Below, one piece after another: positions 4,744 through 5,322 of a stretch of DNA of 5,322 bases. Each line of letters starts with the position of its first letter. Positions within the stretch are counted from its first letter, which is position 1. The DNA comes from Actinomycetota bacterium (lineage in GTDB: Bacteria; Actinomycetota; UBA4738), in the NCBI GenBank assembly GCA_005885015.1, contig VAYG01000050.1, forward strand, positions 37,254 to 42,575, in the 5' to 3' direction. The notes beneath the pieces were generated by a model, which was not told where the DNA came from, ran no database searches, and worked only from the letters and a program-made list of their open reading frames with translations. The position numbers and the translations under genes are program-made.

Positions 4744-5322
4744 TCAGGCCCGGCCTCTGGCCCGGATCCGCTTGGTGAGGTCCTGCACCTGGCGGTACGT
4801 GCTTCCCCTCGCCGGCATCAGGCTCTCGATCTTCTTGATCCCGTGGAGAGCGGTGGTGTGGTCGCGGCCGAAATGCTCCCCGATCTTGATCAGCGAGAGA
4901 CCGGTGAGTTCCCGGAGCAGGTACATGGCCACATGGCGGGCGGTGGTCAGTGGACGGGACCGGCTCTTCGACACCAGATCGACGGTCTCGAGCCCGAAGT
5001 AGGACGAGGTCTCCTCCATGATCAGCGCGGCCGGTATCTCCTGGCCGGACTCGGGGATGAGGTCTTCGAGGGCCCGCTCTGCCAGGGGGAGATCCACGAC
5101 CTGCCGGGAGAGCGAACCGAACGCGGCGACCCGCAGCAGGGCACCCTCCAGCTCCCTGATGTTGTTCTCGAACTTCGACGCGATGAAGTGCAGCACGTCG
5201 TCCTGGACCTCCAGCCGGTCCCGCAGCGCCTTCAGCTGGAGGATGGCGATGCGGGTCTCGAGGTCCGGCGGTTGGACGTCGACGACCAGGCCTGACCGGA
5301 ACCGGCTGCGCAGCCGCTCTTC
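4744..5322 (-). CDS. dnaA: Chromosomal replication initiator DnaA, N-terminus cut by window edge
   Basis: DnaA binds DnaA boxes at oriC and, as an ATP-bound filament, opens the duplex and recruits the helicase. Only the last 192 codons are visible; the frame is open to the right edge, and the stop is TGA at 4744-4746. Numbered within the fragment, EERLRSRF (1-8) is box VII with the arginine finger, followed by QPPDLETRIAIL (17-28), and NNIRELEGAL (53-62) carries the sensor II arginine R56. Domain IV, the DNA-binding domain, spans about 98-192, with SRSRPLTTARHVAMYLLREL and the signature FGRDHTTALHG (151-161). The single Gly in FGRDHTT and the C-terminal LTKRIRARGRA resemble the mycobacterial protein as I recall it. 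Missing are domains I and II and most of the AAA+ domain, including Walker A and B. Identity is certain. Confidence 0.97.
   Translation of the reverse strand, partial: EERLRSRFRSGLVVDVQPPDLETRIAILQLKALRDRLEVQDDVLHFIASKFENNIRELEGALLRVAAFGSLSRQVVDLPLAERALEDLIPESGQEIPAALIMEETSSYFGLETVDLVSKSRSRPLTTARHVAMYLLRELTGLSLIKIGEHFGRDHTTALHGIKKIESLMPARGSTYRQVQDLTKRIRARGRA

Noticed and set aside
3017..5002. Plus-strand open frame of 661 codons across recF, dnaN, the origin gap and dnaA
   Set aside because: It runs antisense to three recognised genes and through the origin region, has no recognisable domain, and has a composition typical of a shadow frame.

Overview
This window is the chromosomal replication-origin neighbourhood of a GC-rich bacterium, most likely a member of the Actinomycetota, probably an uncultured or poorly sampled lineage. 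Three things point there. The gene order is dnaA - dnaN - recF - DUF721/dciA - gyrB. The GyrB ATPase motifs have an actinobacterial style. The DnaA DNA-binding motif reads FGRDHTT with a single Gly, as I recall it for mycobacteria, where Bacillus and E. coli have FGGRDHTT. I cannot assign a class or genus.

All five genes lie on the minus strand, so the biological order runs from right to left. At the right edge is the last 192 codons of dnaA (replication initiator), cut by the window. A 224-bp non-coding gap follows (4520-4743) and looks like oriC. On the dnaN-sense strand it carries a perfect actinobacterial DnaA box (TTGTCCACA), a G+C cluster, a run of ACT triplets whose complement is a set of DnaA-trios, and a locally AT-richer patch just before the dnaN ribosome binding site. 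That order and orientation match the basal unwinding system known from Bacillus subtilis. Next come dnaN (sliding clamp, complete) and, 9 nt later, recF (gap-repair ATPase, complete). A small dciA-like gene (DUF721) has a start codon inside the recF end. After a 124-147 bp gap with two G+C-rich hairpins and an extended -10 promoter comes gyrB (DNA gyrase subunit B), which runs off the left edge with about 603 codons visible.

Functionally this is one replication cassette. DnaA opens the origin, DciA is thought to help load or activate the replicative helicase, DnaN tethers polymerase to DNA, RecF handles stalled forks and gaps, and gyrase removes positive supercoils ahead of the fork. dnaN, recF and dciA are tightly packed and probably co-transcribed, while gyrB appears to have its own promoter.

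I see no mobile element, CRISPR array, tRNA or rRNA, intein, or new multi-gene system. The observations most worth following are the compact origin architecture and a 30-bp AT-rich island inside a highly conserved part of gyrB.
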